The notes under the pieces: generated by a model | Databases searched by the model: none | What the model saw: only the letters and a program-made list of their open reading frames with translations | Told to the model about the DNA's origin: nothing | Assembly: GCA_949295415.1 (NCBI GenBank) | Contig: CASFLA010000048.1 | Coordinates: 1 to 49,834 of the forward strand | Source of the DNA: an uncultured Oscillospiraceae bacterium | GTDB lineage: Bacteria > Bacillota > Clostridia > Oscillospirales > Acutalibacteraceae | Direction of reading: 5' to 3' | Length of the DNA: 49,834 nt | Made by a program: the position numbers and the translations under genes | In this document: piece after piece, positions 1 to 8,701 of the stretch | How positions within the stretch are numbered: the first letter of the stretch is position 1 | Layout: each line of letters starts with the position of its first letter

Positions 1-52
1 CAACGTCTTAAAACGTCGTTTGTAACTTCGATGTCATTTCAATGAATATGTT

Positions 53-123
53 CAATTACCGTTGGTAATTGTTTGCGAATTCTTTGAATTCGCAGTCGAA
101 ATAAGACTTTGCCTTATTTCGAC
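53..123. repeat. Cluster of three abutting perfect hairpins
   Basis: Three perfect inverted repeats follow each other almost without spacers. CAATTACC/GGTAATTG (53-71) has a 3-nt loop. TGCGAATTC/GAATTCGCA (74-94) has a 3-nt loop. GTCGAAATAAG/CTTATTTCGAC (95-123) has a 7-nt loop. None is followed by a T-run that would make a plain terminator. The cluster lies upstream of the proS promoter, may be the end of a longer array starting before the window, and resembles in style the array at 27.5 kb. The inverted repeats are seen directly; no function is known to me. Confidence 0.75.
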
Positions 124-164
124 ATAAACATAGTCATTATAGACTTATTTGTTAAAAATATGGG

Positions 165-193
165 TTGAAAAAAAATGAATTCTTTATTATAAT
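165..193 (+). promoter_or_regulatory. Sigma-A type promoter of proS
   Basis: TTGAAA (165-170), a 17-bp spacer and a perfect TATAAT (188-193). Transcription should start near 200, giving a leader of only about 35 nt, so there is no room for a T-box before this synthetase gene. Confidence 0.75.
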
Positions 194-234
194 GATATAC
201 GCGTTATTATATTATCTAGGAAACGGTGATACGA

Positions 235-1671
235 GTGGGAAAAGATAAACTTGTAAAAGAAATAACATCAATGGATGTTGATTTTGCGCAATGGTATACC
301 GATGTTGTTTTGAAATCGGAGCTTATTGATTATACAAGCGTCAAGGGATGTATGGTAATCCGTCCTTATGGTTATGCTATTTGGGAGAACATTCAAAAAA
401 TTCTTGATGGAATGTTTAAGGAAACAGGCCATGAGAATGTTTGTATGCCGATGTTTATTCCGGAAAGCCTGTTGCAAAAAGAAAAGGACCATGTTGAAGG
501 CTTTGCTCCCGAGGTTGCATGGGTTACCCATGGCGGTAGTGAGGAATTAGAAGAGCGACTTTGCGTTCGCCCCACCTCTGAAACCCTTTTCTGCGATCAT
601 TATAAGAACATTATTCAGTCCTGGCGTGATTTGCCCAAGCTTTATAATCAGTGGGTTTCGGTAGTCCGTTGGGAGAAGACAACTCGTCCTTTCTTGCGTT
701 CGCGCGAGTTTCTATGGCAGGAGGGTCATACCATTCATGCCACTGCAAAGGAAGCGCAGGAAGAAACTGTCCGTATGCTCAACGTTTATGCAGAGTTCTG
801 CGAGAAGTATCTTTGCATGCCCGTTATTAAAGGCGTTAAGACCGAAAAAGAGCGTTTTGCAGGCGCAGAGGAGACCTATACTATTGAAGCCTTAATGCAT
901 GACGGTAAGGCTTTGCAGAGTGGAACCTCTCACTATTTTGGTGATGGCTTCGCAAAGGCCTTTGGTATTCAATATACCGATAAAGAAAATAAGTTAACTT
1001 ATCCGCATCAGACCTCCTGGGGCGTTACAACGAGACTCATCGGCGCGGTTATTATGACCCACGGCGATGATAACGGTCTTGTTCTTCCTCCTGCGGTTGC
1101 TCCCAAGCAGGTTATGATTATTCCTATTGCCCAGCATAAAGAGGGCGTTCTCGACAAAGCAGACGAATTGTTTGCAAGACTCAAAGGAAAATTCAGAACA
1201 GGAATTGATGCGAGCGAGCAGTCACCCGGTTGGAAGTTTGCAGAGTATGAGATGAAGGGCGTTCCCGTTCGTCTTGAAATCGGTCCTAAGGACATTGAAA
1301 ACAATCAGTGCGTTTTGGTTCGTCGCGATACTATGGAAAAAACCTTCGTTTCGCTCGATAACCTTGAGGCTGAAATCGAGGCGTTACTTGAAAATATTTC
1401 TAAGACATTGTTTGATAGAGCCGTTGAGCGCCGCGAGAATATGACCTACGAGGCAGAAAATCTCGATCAGGTTAAAGAAATTGCTGATACTAAGCCCGGC
1501 TTTATAAAGGCTCTTTGGTGTGAGGATAGAGAGTGCGAGGATAAGCTTAAGGAATATGCGGGTGTTACCTCGCGTTGCATGCCTTTCGGAATGCAGGATA
1601 ATATAAGCGGTAAATGCGCTTGCTGCGGCAAGGATGCCAAAAAACTTGTATATTGGGGCAAGGCTTATTAA
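235..1671 (+). CDS. proS: Prolyl-tRNA synthetase, short (archaeal/eukaryotic-type) form
   Basis: Charges tRNA-Pro with proline in the cytoplasm. At about 478 residues this is the short class II ProRS without the large editing insertion of E. coli-type ProRS. It carries the family landmarks [15 protein letters not shown] near the N-terminus, [12 protein letters not shown] (motif 2 region) and the C-terminal zinc-like cysteine domain (CMPFGM...CACCG). It ends in a tyrosine (WGKAY), as this subfamily typically does. Two GTG starts are possible. GTG at 226 sits only 2 nt behind AGGAAA, whereas GTG at 235 follows GGTGAT at a workable distance and gives the N-terminus typical of relatives, so 235 is chosen. 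It is transcribed from its own promoter. Confidence 0.95.
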   Translation: MGKDKLVKEITSMDVDFAQWYTDVVLKSELIDYTSVKGCMVIRPYGYAIWENIQKILDGMFKETGHENVCMPMFIPESLLQKEKDHVEGFAPEVAWVTHGGSEELEERLCVRPTSETLFCDHYKNIIQSWRDLPKLYNQWVSVVRWEKTTRPFLRSREFLWQEGHTIHATAKEAQEETVRMLNVYAEFCEKYLCMPVIKGVKTEKERFAGAEETYTIEALMHDGKALQSGTSHYFGDGFAKAFGIQYTDKENKLTYPHQTSWGVTTRLIGAVIMTHGDDNGLVLPPAVAPKQVMIIPIAQHKEGVLDKADELFARLKGKFRTGIDASEQSPGWKFAEYEMKGVPVRLEIGPKDIENNQCVLVRRDTMEKTFVSLDNLEAEIEALLENISKTLFDRAVERRENMTYEAENLDQVKEIADTKPGFIKALWCEDRECEDKLKEYAGVTSRCMPFGMQDNISGKCACCGKDAKKLVYWGKAY

Positions 1672-1698
1672 GCCAAGGCTTCCAAGGGGATGAAAAAA

Positions 1699-2373
1699 AT
1701 GAAAACTAAAAGCATAGTTTCTCTGCTGGTTGCGATTATGTGTATTTCATTGCTTGCCGCAACAACAGTAACGGTTATGGCAACAGAGTCAACCTCATCG
1801 AATGTATCTAATATATCATCAGAGGCCGAGAGCACATCGTCGGAGGATAGCGTTTCTTCTGATGTAACATCAACCAATAGCAGCGATTCGTCTGATAGCT
1901 CCGATTCGTCTGATAGCTCCGATTCGTCCGATGCGTCCGATTCGTCCGATTCGTCGGATAGTTCTGATTCATCAGACTCTTCAGACTCGTCTGACAGTAG
2001 TGATACAACCTCGTCTAACACCTCGTCTTATCATCATATCCAAAGCGGTGGCGCAGGAACAGGCGGAACCTTTATAAAAGAAGACGAAAAGACATCTTAT
2101 CCCGAGTATACCATAAACTCCAAGCCTTCTGTGTCTGAACAAACTCCTACAGGTGAAGAAGGGGAAGAAGATGACGAGTATTTTGAGGGAGAGGCAGCAA
2201 AGGTAAACGAAAAGGTTGTGAAATATCTTTGGATACCTATTTTAATTGCAATTCTTTGCATCGGCGCCCTGATTTATGTAAATGTTGTTTACAGAAAGCA
2301 GCTGTTAGGAACTAAAAAGAAAACCACAAGAAAGAAACCTGCTGCAAGAAAGGCTCCAAAGAGAAGAAAATAA
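1699..2373 (+). CDS. Membrane protein with SSD tripeptide repeat and basic tail
   Basis: Family not recognised. From an ATG at 1699 (9 nt behind AAGGGG; the ATG at 1690 is too close) the protein has about 224 residues. A hydrophobic signal or anchor segment comes first, then a Ser/Thr-rich stretch, then 14 consecutive tripeptides (13 SSD, one ASD; bases 1879-2004), an acidic linker (EEGEEDDEYFEGE), a second membrane segment (YLWIPILIAILCIGALIYV) and a strongly basic tail rich in K and R. This predicts an extracytoplasmic, acidic, flexible Ser/Asp stalk held by a C-terminal membrane anchor, with the basic tail inside. There is no LPXTG sortase signal. The repeat uses mixed serine codons (TCG, TCT, TCC, TCA, AGC, AGT), so it is not a recent simple-repeat expansion. 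It lies 27 nt after proS and probably shares its transcript. Confidence 0.8.
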   Translation: MKTKSIVSLLVAIMCISLLAATTVTVMATESTSSNVSNISSEAESTSSEDSVSSDVTSTNSSDSSDSSDSSDSSDSSDASDSSDSSDSSDSSDSSDSSDSSDTTSSNTSSYHHIQSGGAGTGGTFIKEDEKTSYPEYTINSKPSVSEQTPTGEEGEEDDEYFEGEAAKVNEKVVKYLWIPILIAILCIGALIYVNVVYRKQLLGTKKKTTRKKPAARKAPKRRK

Positions 2374-2385
2374 TTTTTAAAAATT

Positions 2386-2418
2386 ATGCGTTCGGTTTTT
2401 TCCCGAGCGCATTTTTTT
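2386..2418 (+). terminator. Rho-independent terminator after the SSD-repeat gene
   Basis: ATGCGTTCGG pairs with CCGAGCGCAT (one G-T wobble) and is followed by a run of seven T. It closes the proS transcription unit. Confidence 0.8.
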
Positions 2419-2537
2419 ATTGGTTTCAGTGTCTGTTTTCAGTTCTTTTTCTTACATTATATATAAGGGCCCGTTTTTAGGCGTTTTTTTGAGGAAATTA
2501 AGCAAAATAAAAATTTTAATTTTTTTGAAAAAAAGAC

Positions 2538-2566
2538 TTGATTATTCATTTACAATGTGTTAAAAT
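2538..2566 (+). promoter_or_regulatory. Main promoter of the S10-spc-alpha superoperon
   Basis: TTGATT (2538-2543), 17-bp spacer, TAAAAT (2561-2566), preceded by an A/T-rich upstream region (about 2506-2535) that could act as an UP element, as often seen for ribosomal promoters. Predicted start of transcription is near 2573. Confidence 0.65.
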
Positions 2567-2572
2567 ACTTGA

Positions 2573-2850
2573 GCATTATGTGCAGATATGCGTTGATGCG
2601 GGAGGTGGCCGACAGAAAAAGTCGGGAAATTTCCGCGGAGTATGTCCGATTTTAAACCGGGCGACAAAAATTTGCGTTGTTTTGCAGCTTGCGTATGCAG
2701 AACAAAAACGCTATGTTCGTCTCGGACTACCGGCAAAGAACCCTTTTCGGCGGTCCGGATTTTCTATTGGGTGGCAATGAAACACCCGGAAGAATGTAAA
2801 AAAAGACAACAAAAGCGTTGCCCGCCAACTAATCAAGGAGGCGAAAGAAA
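2573..2850 (+). promoter_or_regulatory. Long structured 5' leader of rpsJ
   Basis: About 278 nt of transcribed, apparently non-coding sequence before rpsJ. Visible stems are CCGAC/GTCGG (2609-2625); an imperfect stem around GCGTT and AACGC (2674-2711); GGAC..CCG with CGG..GTCC (2724-2756); and GGGTG/CACCC (2769-2787). CGCC at 2823-2826 can pair with the GGCG that overlaps the rpsJ Shine-Dalgarno sequence. This layout would suit autogenous control by a ribosomal protein, such as L4 in gamma-proteobacteria, but it does not match a leader class I can name. Two open frames inside it look spurious. Confidence 0.5.
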
Positions 2851-3162
2851 ATGGCAGTAAAGGAAAAAATCAGAATCAGACTGAAGAGTTATGACCATGC
2901 TCTCGTAGATCAGGCTTCGGAGAAGATTATTGAGACTGCAAAGCGCACCGGCGCCAGAGTTTCGGGTCCTGTTCCGCTCCCTACCGAGAAAGAGGTTGTT
3001 ACCATTCTTCGCGCAGTTCACAAGTATAAGGACAGCCGCGAGCAGTTTGAAAGCAGAACCCACAAAAGGCTTATCGACGTTCTCAGACCTTCAAACAAAA
3101 CTGTTGAAGCTCTGATGGGTCTTGAGCTCCCCGCCGGCGTAGAGATTGAGATTAAGCTCTAA
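2851..3162 (+). CDS. rpsJ: 30S ribosomal protein S10
   Basis: Small-subunit head protein that also partners NusB in transcription antitermination. The 103 residues are the usual length and contain [10 protein letters not shown] near the N-terminus, GPVPLPTE, and [12 protein letters not shown]. The ATG is 9 nt behind AAGGAGG. As first gene of the superoperon it follows the structured leader. Confidence 0.98.
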   Translation: MAVKEKIRIRLKSYDHALVDQASEKIIETAKRTGARVSGPVPLPTEKEVVTILRAVHKYKDSREQFESRTHKRLIDVLRPSNKTVEALMGLELPAGVEIEIKL

Positions 3163-3229
3163 TCTCGCACTTCGGCAGGTCATGTTGGCAGTAAACTGTC
3201 AACCAATAACCATTTAGGAGGAAAATACA

Positions 3230-3859
3230 ATGCAAAAAGGTATCGTTGGCAAGAAGCTTGGTATGACCCAGCTTTTTGACGCAAACGGTAACGTAGTTCC
3301 CGTAACTGTTATCGAGGCTGGCCCTTGCGCTATCAGCCAGAAGAAAACAATCGAGAACGACGGTTACGAGGCAGTTCAGGTAGGTTTCGGCGACCTGAAG
3401 GCTACAAAGACAAACAAGCCGATGAAGGGACATTTCGGCAAAGCTGATGTTGCTCCCAAGAAGGTTCTCCGCGAGTTCCGTTTCGATGATTGCGCAGCTT
3501 ACAATGTAGGCGACATCATTAAGGCAGACATCTTCGCAGAGGGCGACAAGGTTGACGTTAGAGGAACCAGCAAAGGTAAAGGCTATGCAGGCGTTATCAA
3601 GCGTTGGAACTTCTCCAGACTTAAAGAATCTCACGGTACAGGTCCTGTTCATCGTCATGGCGGTTCGCTTGGCGTTATCGACCCCGCCAGAGTCTTCAAA
3701 GGCAAGAAGATGGCAGGTCATTTAGGTGCAGAGCGTGTTACTGTTCAGAATCTTGAAATCGTCAAGATTGACGCAGAAAACAATATCATTGCAGTTAAGG
3801 GTGCCGTTCCCGGTCCTAAGGGCTCAATCGTAGTTGTTTTCGATAGCGTTAAGGCTTAA
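3230..3859 (+). CDS. rplC: 50S ribosomal protein L3
   Basis: Early-assembly 23S rRNA binder whose central extension reaches the peptidyl transferase centre. The 209 residues start with [13 protein letters not shown] and include the long-loop sequence [15 protein letters not shown] and the C-terminal [15 protein letters not shown] precedes the ATG. The 67-nt gap after rpsJ holds a small inverted repeat, TTGGCAGT/ACTGTCAA (3185-3202). Confidence 0.98.
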   Translation: MQKGIVGKKLGMTQLFDANGNVVPVTVIEAGPCAISQKKTIENDGYEAVQVGFGDLKATKTNKPMKGHFGKADVAPKKVLREFRFDDCAAYNVGDIIKADIFAEGDKVDVRGTSKGKGYAGVIKRWNFSRLKESHGTGPVHRHGGSLGVIDPARVFKGKKMAGHLGAERVTVQNLEIVKIDAENNIIAVKGAVPGPKGSIVVVFDSVKA

Positions 3860-3876
3860 GGAAGGAGTGAAGGAAA

Positions 3877-4500
3877 ATGCCAGTTGTTGCAATTAAGGAT
3901 ATGGCAGGTAAGAAGGTTGGCGAGCTTACTCTTAGCGATGCTATCTTCGGTATCGAGCCCAACGTTGCAGTTATGCACATGGCTGTTGTGAACTACCTCG
4001 CTAATCAGCGTCAGGGCACACAGTCGACATTGACCCGCTCCGAAGTTTCCGGTGGTGGACGCAAGCCCTGGAGACAGAAGGGAACAGGCCATGCAAGACA
4101 GGGTTCAACCCGTTCTCCGCAGTGGACACACGGCGGTATCGCTCTTGGTCCCAAGCCCAGAGATTACTACTACACAATAAACAAGAAGGAAAGACAGCTT
4201 GCTCTGAAGTCTGCTCTTTCTGATAAGGTTCTTAACGAATCTCTCATCGTTCTTGACAGCCTCACACTTGAAGGCTACAAGACCAAGACAGTTGTTGACT
4301 GCCTCAAGGCTCTTGAGGTTGGTAAGAAGACTCTTATGATTCTTGCTTCCAACGATGCATTCGCTGTAAAGAGCGCCGCTAATATTCCCGGTGTTAAGAC
4401 AGCTCAGGTCAACACAATCAACACTTACGACATCGTTAATGCCGATACACTTGTTATCGTTAAAGACGCTGTTGCAAAGCTTGAGGAGGTTTACGCATAA
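3877..4500 (+). CDS. rplD: 50S ribosomal protein L4
   Basis: Large-subunit protein whose extended loop lines the nascent-peptide tunnel. In gamma-proteobacteria it represses the S10 operon. The 207 residues carry the diagnostic loop GGGRKPWRQKGTGHARQG at about positions 66-83, where macrolide-resistance mutations fall in other species. The stop overlaps the start of rplW (TAATG), implying translational coupling. Confidence 0.98.
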   Translation: MPVVAIKDMAGKKVGELTLSDAIFGIEPNVAVMHMAVVNYLANQRQGTQSTLTRSEVSGGGRKPWRQKGTGHARQGSTRSPQWTHGGIALGPKPRDYYYTINKKERQLALKSALSDKVLNESLIVLDSLTLEGYKTKTVVDCLKALEVGKKTLMILASNDAFAVKSAANIPGVKTAQVNTINTYDIVNADTLVIVKDAVAKLEEVYA

Positions 4501-4793
4501 TGAAAGCAGCTCAGGATATCATTATTGCTCCGGTTATTACCGAGCACAGCATGGGCGGATTTGCTGACAAAAAGTATACCTTCCGTGTTGCAAAGGATGC
4601 AACCAAGATTGACATTGCTCGCGCAGTTGAAGAACTGTTCGGTGTTAATGTTGAGAAGGTTAACACAGCAAACGTCAACGGCCATAAGCGCCGTATGGGA
4701 CGCTATGAGGGTATGACAGCTTCCTGGAAAAAGGCAGTTGTTACTCTTACAAAGGATTCTAAAACAATCGAATTCTTCGACGGTCTTATGTAA
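4500..4793 (+). CDS. rplW: 50S ribosomal protein L23
   Basis: Sits at the tunnel exit and is the docking site for trigger factor and SRP. The 97 residues begin with AAQDIIIAPVITEHS and contain the family's KYTFRVAKDATK strand-loop. Its ATG overlaps the rplD stop by one base and has GAGG within the end of rplD as ribosome binding site. It is followed by an unusually long in-operon gap of 78 nt containing the hairpin GGAGC/GCTCC (4823-4838). Confidence 0.97.
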   Translation: MKAAQDIIIAPVITEHSMGGFADKKYTFRVAKDATKIDIARAVEELFGVNVEKVNTANVNGHKRRMGRYEGMTASWKKAVVTLTKDSKTIEFFDGLM

Positions 4794-4871
4794 TTAGGCA
4801 GTCAAGACAATAAGGCAATGTATGGAGCGAGAAAGCTCCGCTAAGCTTTAAACAGGAGAGTGAAACTTAAA

Positions 4872-5705
4872 ATGGCTATCAAGCATTACAAGCCTACTAC
4901 TCCGGGTCGCCGCGGCATGACAGTTATGGATTATTCCGGTCTTTCCAAGGTTGCTCCCGAAAAGAGTTTGTTAGGCGTTATTAAAAAGAATGCCGGTAGA
5001 AACAGCTACGGTCGAATTACTGTTCGCCATCATGGCGGCGGTAACAGAGTTAAATACCGTATCATCGACTTTAAGAGAAACAAGTTCGATATTCCGGCAA
5101 CAGTTATGACACTTGAATACGATCCTAACCGTTCGGCATTTATCGCCCTCGTTCAGTATGAAGACGGTGAGAAGCGTTACATCATCGCTCCTCAGGATCT
5201 CAAAGTTGGCGACAAGATTATTTCTGGCGCCGGCGCAGATATCAAACCCGGTAACGCTCTTAAACTCAGCGATATTCCGGTTGGTACCATTGTCCACAAC
5301 ATTGAGCTTTATCCCGGCAAGGGCGCTCAGCTCGCTCGTTCAGCCGGTAACATGGCTCAGCTCATGGCAAAAGAAAACGGAATGGCTCTTTTGAGACTTC
5401 CTTCCGGTGAGCTCCGCAACGTTCCTGCAGCTTGCATGGCAACCATCGGCAGCGTTTCTAACCCCGAGCATGAGAATGTTAACATCGGTAAAGCAGGCCG
5501 TAAGCGTCACATGGGTTGGCGCCCGACCGTTCGCGGTTCTGTTATGAACCCCTGTGACCACCCGCACGGTGGTGGTGAGGGACGTGCTCCTATCGGTCGT
5601 CCCACTCCGGTTACTCCTTGGGGCAAACCCACTCTTGGTTACAAGACCCGTCAGAAGCATAAAGCTACTGATAAATATATTGTTAAGCGTCGTAACGCTA
5701 AGTAA
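4872..5705 (+). CDS. rplB: 50S ribosomal protein L2
   Basis: Primary 23S rRNA binder needed for subunit association and peptidyl transferase assembly. From the ATG at 4872 it has 277 residues starting [15 protein letters not shown], the universal L2 start; the upstream in-frame GTG at 4860 abuts the Shine-Dalgarno and is rejected. The C-terminal landmark [18 protein letters not shown], including the conserved histidine near the active centre, is intact. Confidence 0.98.
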   Translation: MAIKHYKPTTPGRRGMTVMDYSGLSKVAPEKSLLGVIKKNAGRNSYGRITVRHHGGGNRVKYRIIDFKRNKFDIPATVMTLEYDPNRSAFIALVQYEDGEKRYIIAPQDLKVGDKIISGAGADIKPGNALKLSDIPVGTIVHNIELYPGKGAQLARSAGNMAQLMAKENGMALLRLPSGELRNVPAACMATIGSVSNPEHENVNIGKAGRKRHMGWRPTVRGSVMNPCDHPHGGGEGRAPIGRPTPVTPWGKPTLGYKTRQKHKATDKYIVKRRNAK

Positions 5706-5726
5706 TCGACGAAAGGAGAAAGAACA

Positions 5727-5999
5727 ATGGGAAGAAGCATTAAAAAAGGCCCTTACATTCAGCCTGTCCTCTTAAAGAGAGTTCAGGAGATGAATGCAGC
5801 AGGCGAAAAACGTGTCCTCAAGACATGGAGCCGTTCATCTACTATTTTCCCCGATTTCGTCGGACATACGGTGGCTGTTCACGATGGTAGAAAGCATGTT
5901 CCGGTATATGTTACTGAGGATATGGTAGGTCATAAATTCGGCGAATTTGCTCCGACAAGAACCTTCAAGGGTCATGCCGGTGCAAAAACTACGAAGTAA
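5727..5999 (+). CDS. rpsS: 30S ribosomal protein S19
   Basis: Head protein that forms a complex with S13 and contacts the A-site tRNA. The 90 residues begin [11 protein letters not shown] and include [15 protein letters not shown] and [16 protein letters not shown], all standard for S19. An AAAGGAG site precedes the start by a normal distance. Confidence 0.98.
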   Translation: MGRSIKKGPYIQPVLLKRVQEMNAAGEKRVLKTWSRSSTIFPDFVGHTVAVHDGRKHVPVYVTEDMVGHKFGEFAPTRTFKGHAGAKTTK

Positions 6000-6022
6000 G
6001 CGGTTGAAAGGAGAGTATGACT

Positions 6023-6361
6023 ATGGAAGCAAGGGCAACACTTAGATATGCCCGCATATCACCTCGCAAGGTGCAGATCGTTCTTGACCTTATTCGTAAT
6101 CAGGACGCTGACAAAGCCATGGCTATTCTTAGGTTCACACCGAAGGCCGCTTGCGAGTATCTTGAAAAACTGCTGAAGTCAGCTATGGCAAATGCAGAAA
6201 ACAACCATTCTATGGATGTTTCAAAGCTCTATGTTGCAGAGTGCTATGTAGGACCCGGTCCTATTTTAAAGAGAATCCGTGCAAAAGACCACGGCAGAGC
6301 ACACCGCATTTTAAAGAGAACATCTCATGTTACCCTGGTTCTCAGGGAACGTGAAGACTAA
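6023..6361 (+). CDS. rplV: 50S ribosomal protein L22
   Basis: Binds all domains of 23S rRNA; its beta-hairpin lines the tunnel next to L4. Two ATGs are available. The one at 6017 is 3 nt after AGGAG and the one at 6023 is 9 nt after it, so 6023 is preferred (112 residues, MEARATLRYARISPRK). The C-terminal hairpin GPILKRIRAKDHGRAHRI and the terminal ...HVTLVL strand are typical. Confidence 0.97.
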   Translation: MEARATLRYARISPRKVQIVLDLIRNQDADKAMAILRFTPKAACEYLEKLLKSAMANAENNHSMDVSKLYVAECYVGPGPILKRIRAKDHGRAHRILKRTSHVTLVLRERED

Positions 6362-6376
6362 GAAGGAGGTTAAGTT

Positions 6377-7048
6377 ATGGGCCAGAAAGTAAACCCGCAT
6401 GGATTCCGTGTAGGCGTAATTAAAAACTGGGATTCTCGTTGGTTCACCAAGGATAAGGATTTCGGCGATACTTTGGTTGAGGACTATAACCTCCGTAAGT
6501 TCCTGAAAAAGACTCTTTATTCGGCAGGTGTTCCGAAGATTGAGATTGAGCGTGACGCATCTCGCGTTCGCATTCATATTCACTGCGCAAAGCCCGGTAT
6601 GGTTATCGGACGCAAAGGTGAAGAAATCGAGAAGTTAAAGGTTAAGTGCAAAGAGCTTCTCAAAACCGATAAAGATGTTTTCATCAATATCGTTGAGATT
6701 AAAAACCCTGATGTTAATGCTACTTTGGTTGCAGAGAGCATCGCAGCTCAGCTCGAGAAGCGTGTTTCGTTCCGTCGTGCAATGAAGCTCTCTATCGGAC
6801 GTGCAATGCGTTGCGGCGTTAAGGGTATCAAAACTCAGGTTTCAGGACGTCTCGGCGGCGCTGAGATTGCTCGTTCTGAAAGCTACCGTGAGGGAACCAT
6901 TCCGCTTCAGACCATCAGAGCTGATATTGACTACGGCTTTGCTGAGGCACACACAACCTATGGCCGCATCGGTGTTAAGGTTTGGCTTTATACCGGCGAA
7001 GTCCTTCACGACGCACGTAAGCCACGTAAGGAAGGAGGCGCGCGCTGA
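6377..7048 (+). CDS. rpsC: 30S ribosomal protein S3
   Basis: Mouth-of-the-mRNA-channel protein with helicase-like role. The 223 residues begin [13 protein letters not shown]. They carry a type II KH domain with the GRKG loop ([14 protein letters not shown]) and the C-terminal S3 domain ([20 protein letters not shown]). Its stop overlaps the rplP start (TGATG). Confidence 0.98.
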   Translation: MGQKVNPHGFRVGVIKNWDSRWFTKDKDFGDTLVEDYNLRKFLKKTLYSAGVPKIEIERDASRVRIHIHCAKPGMVIGRKGEEIEKLKVKCKELLKTDKDVFINIVEIKNPDVNATLVAESIAAQLEKRVSFRRAMKLSIGRAMRCGVKGIKTQVSGRLGGAEIARSESYREGTIPLQTIRADIDYGFAEAHTTYGRIGVKVWLYTGEVLHDARKPRKEGGAR

Positions 7049-7473
7049 TGTTGTTACCTAAGCGTGTTAAATATCGCCGTGTTCAGAGAGGCCGCCTTAA
7101 AGGAAAGGCTCTTCGCGGCAATACCGTTTCTAACGGTGATTTTGGTCTTCAGGCTCTTGAGCCCGCATGGATCAAATCAAATCAGATTGAGGCAGCCCGT
7201 ATCGCTATGACTCGTTACATCAAGCGTGGCGGTCAGGTATGGATTAAGATTTTCCCGGATAAGCCGGTAACTGAGAAGCCCGCTGAGACCCGTATGGGTT
7301 CCGGTAAAGGTTCACCCGAGTATTGGGTAGCAGTTGTTAAGCCGGGCCGCGTGATGTTCGAAATCGGCGGCGTTTCTGAGGAAGTTGCTCGTGAGGCTAT
7401 GCGTCTCGCCGCTAACAAGCTGCCTATCAAGTGCAAGTTTGTTACAAAGCAGGAAATGGGTGGTGAGCAGTAA
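7048..7473 (+). CDS. rplP: 50S ribosomal protein L16
   Basis: Helps organise the A-site and the central protuberance side of the peptidyl transferase region. The 141 residues begin [19 protein letters not shown] and contain [18 protein letters not shown] and [15 protein letters not shown], where the conserved arginine and glycine-rich loop lie. It overlaps both neighbours by one base, so rpsC, rplP and rpmC are likely translationally coupled. Confidence 0.98.
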   Translation: MLLPKRVKYRRVQRGRLKGKALRGNTVSNGDFGLQALEPAWIKSNQIEAARIAMTRYIKRGGQVWIKIFPDKPVTEKPAETRMGSGKGSPEYWVAVVKPGRVMFEIGGVSEEVAREAMRLAANKLPIKCKFVTKQEMGGEQ

Positions 7474-7682
7474 TGAATGTAAAGGAACTCAGAGATAAGA
7501 CAGTAGAAGAGCTTCAGGAGAAGCTTAAAGACCTTAAGGAAGAACTTTTCCATCTTCGTTTCCAGAACGCCATTAATCAGCTCGATAACCCGACTAGAAT
7601 TGCAACCGTAAAGAAGGATATCGCAAGAGTTAAGACTATTCTTCGCGAAATCGAACTTGGCGGCGACGATTCTTCTAAGTAA
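7473..7682 (+). CDS. rpmC: 50S ribosomal protein L29
   Basis: Small helical-hairpin protein beside L23 at the tunnel exit. The 69 residues start [20 protein letters not shown] and include the conserved LFHLRFQ core. TAATG overlap with rplP. Confidence 0.97.
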   Translation: MNVKELRDKTVEELQEKLKDLKEELFHLRFQNAINQLDNPTRIATVKKDIARVKTILREIELGGDDSSK

Positions 7683-7697
7683 GGGAGGCACGAAGCG

Positions 7698-7955
7698 ATG
7701 AGCGAAAGAAATCTTCGTAAAACCAGAGTAGGTAAGGTTGTCAGCGATAAGATGGATAAAACCGTTGTTGTTGCTATTGAGGACAATGTTAAGCACCCGC
7801 TCTACAAGAAAATTATTAAAAATACTGTTAAATTTAAAGCACATGATGAGAACAACGAATGCCGCATCGGCGACCGTGTACTTGTTATGGAGACCCGTCC
7901 TCTTTCGAAAGACAAGAGATGGCGCGTTGTTGAAATTATAGAAAAGGCTAAGTAG
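7698..7955 (+). CDS. rpsQ: 30S ribosomal protein S17
   Basis: OB-fold primary binder of 16S rRNA. The 85 residues carry the S17 hallmarks [19 protein letters not shown] and [27 protein letters not shown] precedes the ATG. Confidence 0.98.
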   Translation: MSERNLRKTRVGKVVSDKMDKTVVVAIEDNVKHPLYKKIIKNTVKFKAHDENNECRIGDRVLVMETRPLSKDKRWRVVEIIEKAK

Positions 7956-7974
7956 TCTAAAGGAGGAAAAGACT

Positions 7975-8343
7975 GTGATACAGCAGCAGACTTACCTCAA
8001 GGTTGCCGACAATACAGGTGCAAAAGAACTTATGTGCATCCGTGTACTTGGCGGCTCCGGCAGGAGGTATGCCAACATTGGCGATGTCGTTGTTGCTTCC
8101 GTTAAGAAAGCAACACCGGGCGGTACCGTCAAAAAGGGCGATGTAGTAAAGGCCGTAGTTGTTCGTTCTTGCAAAGGTCTTCGCCGTTCCGATGGTTCTT
8201 ATATCCGCTTTGATGAAAATGCCGCGGTTATTATAAAAGATGACAAGACACCTAAAGGTACCCGTATCTTTGGACCTGTCGCACGTGAGCTTCGCGAGAA
8301 GGATTATATGAAGATTCTTTCTCTTGCTCCGGAAGTTCTTTAA
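7975..8343 (+). CDS. rplN: 50S ribosomal protein L14
   Basis: Intersubunit-face protein forming bridges with the 30S subunit and the docking site for RsfS. The 122 residues start at GTG ([18 protein letters not shown]), with AAAGGAGG 8-9 nt upstream and no in-frame ATG nearby. The C-terminus [13 protein letters not shown]...SLAPEVL is standard for L14. Confidence 0.98.
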   Translation: MIQQQTYLKVADNTGAKELMCIRVLGGSGRRYANIGDVVVASVKKATPGGTVKKGDVVKAVVVRSCKGLRRSDGSYIRFDENAAVIIKDDKTPKGTRIFGPVARELREKDYMKILSLAPEVL

Positions 8344-8358
8344 TGGAGGTACCAAGGC

Positions 8359-8682
8359 ATGAGTAAGATGAACATTAAAACCGGCGATACAGTAGTTATT
8401 CTCACCGGTGATGACAAAAACCGTGGTAAAACAGGTAAAGTTCTCGAAGTTAGCCCCAAAGAGGGTAAGGTTATTGTTGAAGGTCTTAACATGGTTAAAA
8501 AGCATGTTAAACCCCGCAAGGCCGGCGACCCCTCAGGCATCATCGAGGCAGAGAGCGCAATCTATGCATGCAAAGTGCAGGTTGTTTGCCCCAAATGCAA
8601 GAAGCCTACCCGTATAGCTCATAAGGTATATGAGGATGGCAGAAAAGACCGCATCTGCAAAAAGTGCGGAGAAACAATCTAA
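8359..8682 (+). CDS. rplX: 50S ribosomal protein L24
   Basis: One of the two assembly-initiator proteins of the 50S subunit. A KOW motif lies at the N-terminus (TGDTVVILTGDDKNRGKTGKV) and GLNMVKKHVKP follows. At 107 residues it keeps a C-terminal extension with CPKC and CKKC pairs, i.e. a four-cysteine, presumably zinc-binding form. Confidence 0.97.
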   Translation: MSKMNIKTGDTVVILTGDDKNRGKTGKVLEVSPKEGKVIVEGLNMVKKHVKPRKAGDPSGIIEAESAIYACKVQVVCPKCKKPTRIAHKVYEDGRKDRICKKCGETI

Positions 8683-8701
8683 GGCTTAGGAGGAAATTGA
8701 A

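Noticed and set aside
1668..2021. Minus-strand frame rich in Ser/Asp/Glu opposite the SSD repeat
   Set aside because: Produced by the complement of the tripeptide repeat; no start signal.
2766..2790. GGGTGG in the rpsJ leader, resembling the start of a T-box sequence
   Set aside because: The following ACCGCG part of the T-box is absent, and the gene is not an aminoacyl-tRNA synthetase or amino-acid gene. It is simply one arm of the GGGTG/CACCC hairpin.
2538..2860. Two short plus-strand open frames in the rpsJ leader
   Set aside because: One begins within the promoter, neither has a proper ribosome binding site, and the second runs into rpsJ. Most likely non-coding leader RNA.
3152..3721. 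Long minus-strand open frame (189 codons) opposite rplC
   Set aside because: Shadow of rplC: antisense to a highly conserved gene, with no ribosome binding site and no recognisable protein.
7233..8505. Minus-strand open frames of 203 and 182 codons opposite rplP, rpmC, rpsQ, rplN and rplX
   Set aside because: They cross several real genes and their gaps, and their composition is that of antisense to conserved coding sequence.
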